In this document: positions 62,480 through 64,000 of the stretch, piece after piece | How the letters are laid out: each line of letters starts with the position of its first letter | Position numbering within the stretch: position 1 is the first letter of the stretch | NCBI RefSeq assembly: GCF_020886315.1 | Contig: NZ_AP025226.1 | Location: forward strand, 682,001-746,000 | Source of the DNA: Saccharolobus caldissimus | GTDB taxonomy: Archaea > Thermoproteota > Thermoprotei_A > Sulfolobales > Sulfolobaceae | Length of the DNA stretch: 64,000 bases | Direction: 5' to 3' | Notes under the pieces: generated by a model | Seen by the model: the letters and a program-made list of their open reading frames with translations, nothing else | The model's database searches: none | Told to the model about the DNA's origin: nothing | Translations under genes and position numbers: made by a program

Positions 62480-63160
62480 TTATTTACTAGGTTCTATCTC
62501 TTCTATTCTTCCATTATTATCGGCAAGAATTATTTTATTATATAATTCTTTACAAAAAACTCCAGTTTCTATTACACCTGGGATTCTTTTAACGTTTTTA
62601 TCAAATTCACATAATTCTTCGGTTTTTACAATTACATCTAAGATTATATTTCCATTATCAGAGATTATAGGGCCTATTTTTCCACTACCTTCCCTATATT
62701 TTACTTCATACCCTATGTTCTCAAGTTCTCTCATAACGTAGTTAACGCTTACATTTACTACCTCTATTGGAACTTCTAAAGCTTTAACGTTCTTTTTAAG
62801 TTTAGATTCCTCTCCTATAAAAATCTTATACTTAGAAAAGTAAGTTAATAATTTCTCCCTAAATAAGGCACCTCCTCCCCCCTTAATCATTACTCCAGCA
62901 TTGGTTAGTACATCAAAGCTATCAATATAGATTGATGGTCTTAATCCAGAAAAGAGAGAAACTACCTTAAACCCATTTTTGCTTAACTCTAATTCAGAAT
63001 CAATAGAACTTGCCAAAAAAATCGAGCCTCTTTTAATATTTTCCTCTTTGCTTAGAACCTCTATTAATTTTCTAATAGTTCTTCCAGTTCCTAATCCTAT
63101 TATATCATTTTCCTTTAAGTATTGTAAGACGTAATTGGCTAATATCTCCTTAGCTTCCAC
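62480..63160 (-). CDS. rpiA: Ribose-5-phosphate isomerase A
   Basis: It interconverts ribose 5-phosphate and ribulose 5-phosphate. The 226-residue protein has GLGTGRTIRKLIEVL (the phosphate-binding loop), a YIDSFDVLT stretch in place of the usual DGADE but keeping the two Asp positions, and KGGGGALFREK with the catalytic Lys and Glu. It starts with GTG at 63158-63160. The substituted DGADE loop is unusual and could alter substrate specificity, yet all acid/base residues I can place are retained. Confidence 0.87.
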   Translation of the reverse strand: MEAKEILANYVLQYLKENDIIGLGTGRTIRKLIEVLSKEENIKRGSIFLASSIDSELELSKNGFKVVSLFSGLRPSIYIDSFDVLTNAGVMIKGGGGALFREKLLTYFSKYKIFIGEESKLKKNVKALEVPIEVVNVSVNYVMRELENIGYEVKYREGSGKIGPIISDNGNIILDVIVKTEELCEFDKNVKRIPGVIETGVFCKELYNKIILADNNGRIEEIEPSK

Positions 63161-63220
63161 GGTTAAATATTGTTAGGATTATACTTAAATCCTACTCTAT
63201 AACGAAATCTTACTTTCAAT

Positions 63221-63610
63221 TCATCTTTGTTCACAAGGTACATCAATTGGAACTATGTTCATATCATCTTCATAAGATATTACACATATGAATTCAAAGT
63301 CTTCAGTCCCATCATTTCTTAGCTGATGAGGAATATTAGAGTTTATAAATACGAAATCTCCCTTGTTCACTTCTTTAGTAATTCCGTTAATGCAAACCCT
63401 TCCAGTACCCTTTATAATAAATAATGTTTCACTATATTTGTGCTTGTGATGGGCTATAATACCCTTAGGTTTTATAATAAAATGTCTCACTGCATATTTA
63501 TTAGAACCTATTTCTTTGGTGACTAACCATTGTATAAACGCATTATGCGAACCCTTTATAGTTACTGGCTCTATTTTTATATTCTCTACGTTATCTAAAT
63601 AATATTCCAT
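63221..63610 (-). CDS. Cupin-domain protein
   Basis: A 129-residue single-domain cupin. Motif 1 is IIAHHKHKYSETLFIIKGTG (H-x-H, Glu) and motif 2 is FVFINSNIPHQLRNDG with the final His. The metal-binding residues are complete, so it may be a small dioxygenase or isomerase, or only a metabolite-binding protein. No partner gene indicates which. It is upstream of rpiA on the same strand but separated by 60 bp. A possible structured RNA lies in its upstream region. Confidence 0.75.
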   Translation of the reverse strand: MEYYLDNVENIKIEPVTIKGSHNAFIQWLVTKEIGSNKYAVRHFIIKPKGIIAHHKHKYSETLFIIKGTGRVCINGITKEVNKGDFVFINSNIPHQLRNDGTEDFEFICVISYEDDMNIVPIDVPCEQR

Positions 63611-63777
63611 AAAAGGATAACTCTGTTAAAGTATATTAATTTTTGTCATAATATTGGTAGTTCAGCGTTTGCAACCATAGCTCATCTAATGTCACTAAGC
63701 CTGGAAGTTCATCATATCATTTATAAATCTTGACTTCTTCCTTAAGAGTTTTTACCTAAATTTAAATTATTTTGATA

Positions 63778-64000
63778 ATGCCCAATCCATCAGACCATCT
63801 GGCGAATGAGAGGACTTTCTTAGCGTGGATAAGAACTGGTATAGCCCTTATAGGTTTTGGATTTGTTATAGCTAAATTCGTGCTATTTATAAGTCTTTTA
63901 AAGTCGTCTAAATCATCAGTCACATCGACTTCAATATCTTCGTCGGTAATATACGGAGAAATTATGATAATTTTAGGTGCAGCTACAATTATATATGGAT
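63778..64000 (+). CDS. DUF202 family membrane protein (cut off by window edge)
   Basis: ATG 63778 opens [20 protein letters not shown], whose [19 protein letters not shown] is the hallmark of DUF202/YidH-like inner-membrane proteins. A first helix (about residues 20-41) is followed by a Ser-rich loop and the start of a second helix ([13 protein letters not shown]). The last part is beyond position 64000. The function is unknown. Confidence 0.8.
   Translation, partial: MPNPSDHLANERTFLAWIRTGIALIGFGFVIAKFVLFISLLKSSKSSVTSTSISSSVIYGEIMIILGAATIIYG

Overview
The window is AT-rich, tightly packed chromosomal DNA from a thermoacidophilic crenarchaeon of the order Sulfolobales. The evidence is the gene set: CdvA cell division protein, Cren7 and two Alba chromatin proteins, a reverse gyrase of the second Sulfolobus type, topoisomerase VI, TFE-beta, a second TFB, GatD/GatE, C/D-box RNP proteins and intron-bearing tRNA genes. 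Almost everything is core housekeeping. I see no CRISPR array, provirus, toxin-antitoxin cluster or intact transposon. One 1.2 kb stretch (about 14.0-15.2 kb) looks like decayed mobile DNA.

Layout. 0-6.3 kb: 3'-truncated cdvA, enolase, a small membrane protein/zinc-ribbon/signal-peptidase operon, and gcvPB-gcvPA. 6.4-9 kb: gcvT-gcvH, a PAC2 protein and a small heat-shock protein; gcvPA and gcvT diverge from a promoter region of about 33 bp. 9-13.4 kb: a PhoU/AbrB-type regulator, then sufC and sufB-sufD, with a striking triple repeat around the sufB promoter. 13.5-15.2 kb: a ribbon-helix-helix minigene, tRNA-Thr and tRNA-Gln, then the gene-poor gap. 15.2-22.7 kb: B12-dependent ribonucleotide reductase, an HTH protein, an unknown protein, gatE-gatD and ribosomal protein eS30. 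22.7-31 kb: Nop5-fibrillarin, UPF0216, a COG1395 regulator, Trm1, then TFE-beta, TFB2 and Gar1, a coiled-coil protein and a DUF373 membrane protein. 31-38.5 kb: a sugar-kinase-like protein, TBP, a phosphoesterase, Dph5, RibL/RibK, Taw1 and GatA-GatC. 38.5-49 kb: XPB helicase, unknown genes, Alba1, TopR2, Alba2 and an Lhr helicase. 49-57.5 kb: RtcB, deoxyhypusine synthase, Top6B-Top6A, aIF5A, SRP54 and a Pus10-like protein that seems to lack its catalytic Asp. 57.5-64 kb: two oxidoreductases, Cren7, UMP kinase, homocitrate synthase, tRNA-Leu, RpiA, a cupin and a partial DUF202 protein.

How the genes fit together. Several steps of one process recur. Flavin cofactors: RibK and RibL sit tail to tail. 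Hypusination: the enzyme and its substrate aIF5A flank topoisomerase VI. tRNA maturation: RtcB, Trm1, Taw1, the RNP proteins, intron-containing tRNAs and candidate C/D guide RNAs are all present. tRNA-Gln charging uses GatDE. Basal transcription is represented by TBP, TFB2 and TFE-beta within about 5 kb. DNA topology and chromatin are represented by Alba1-TopR2-Alba2, Top6 and Cren7.

Four genes are below 60 codons or start without a standard codon and are easy to miss: eS30 (22484-22648), the RHH protein (13505-13648), a zinc-ribbon protein (54408-54554), and the true N-terminus of TBP, which needs an AUU or AUA start. All functional calls rest on reading the sequence and on remembered family knowledge. 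No database search was run.
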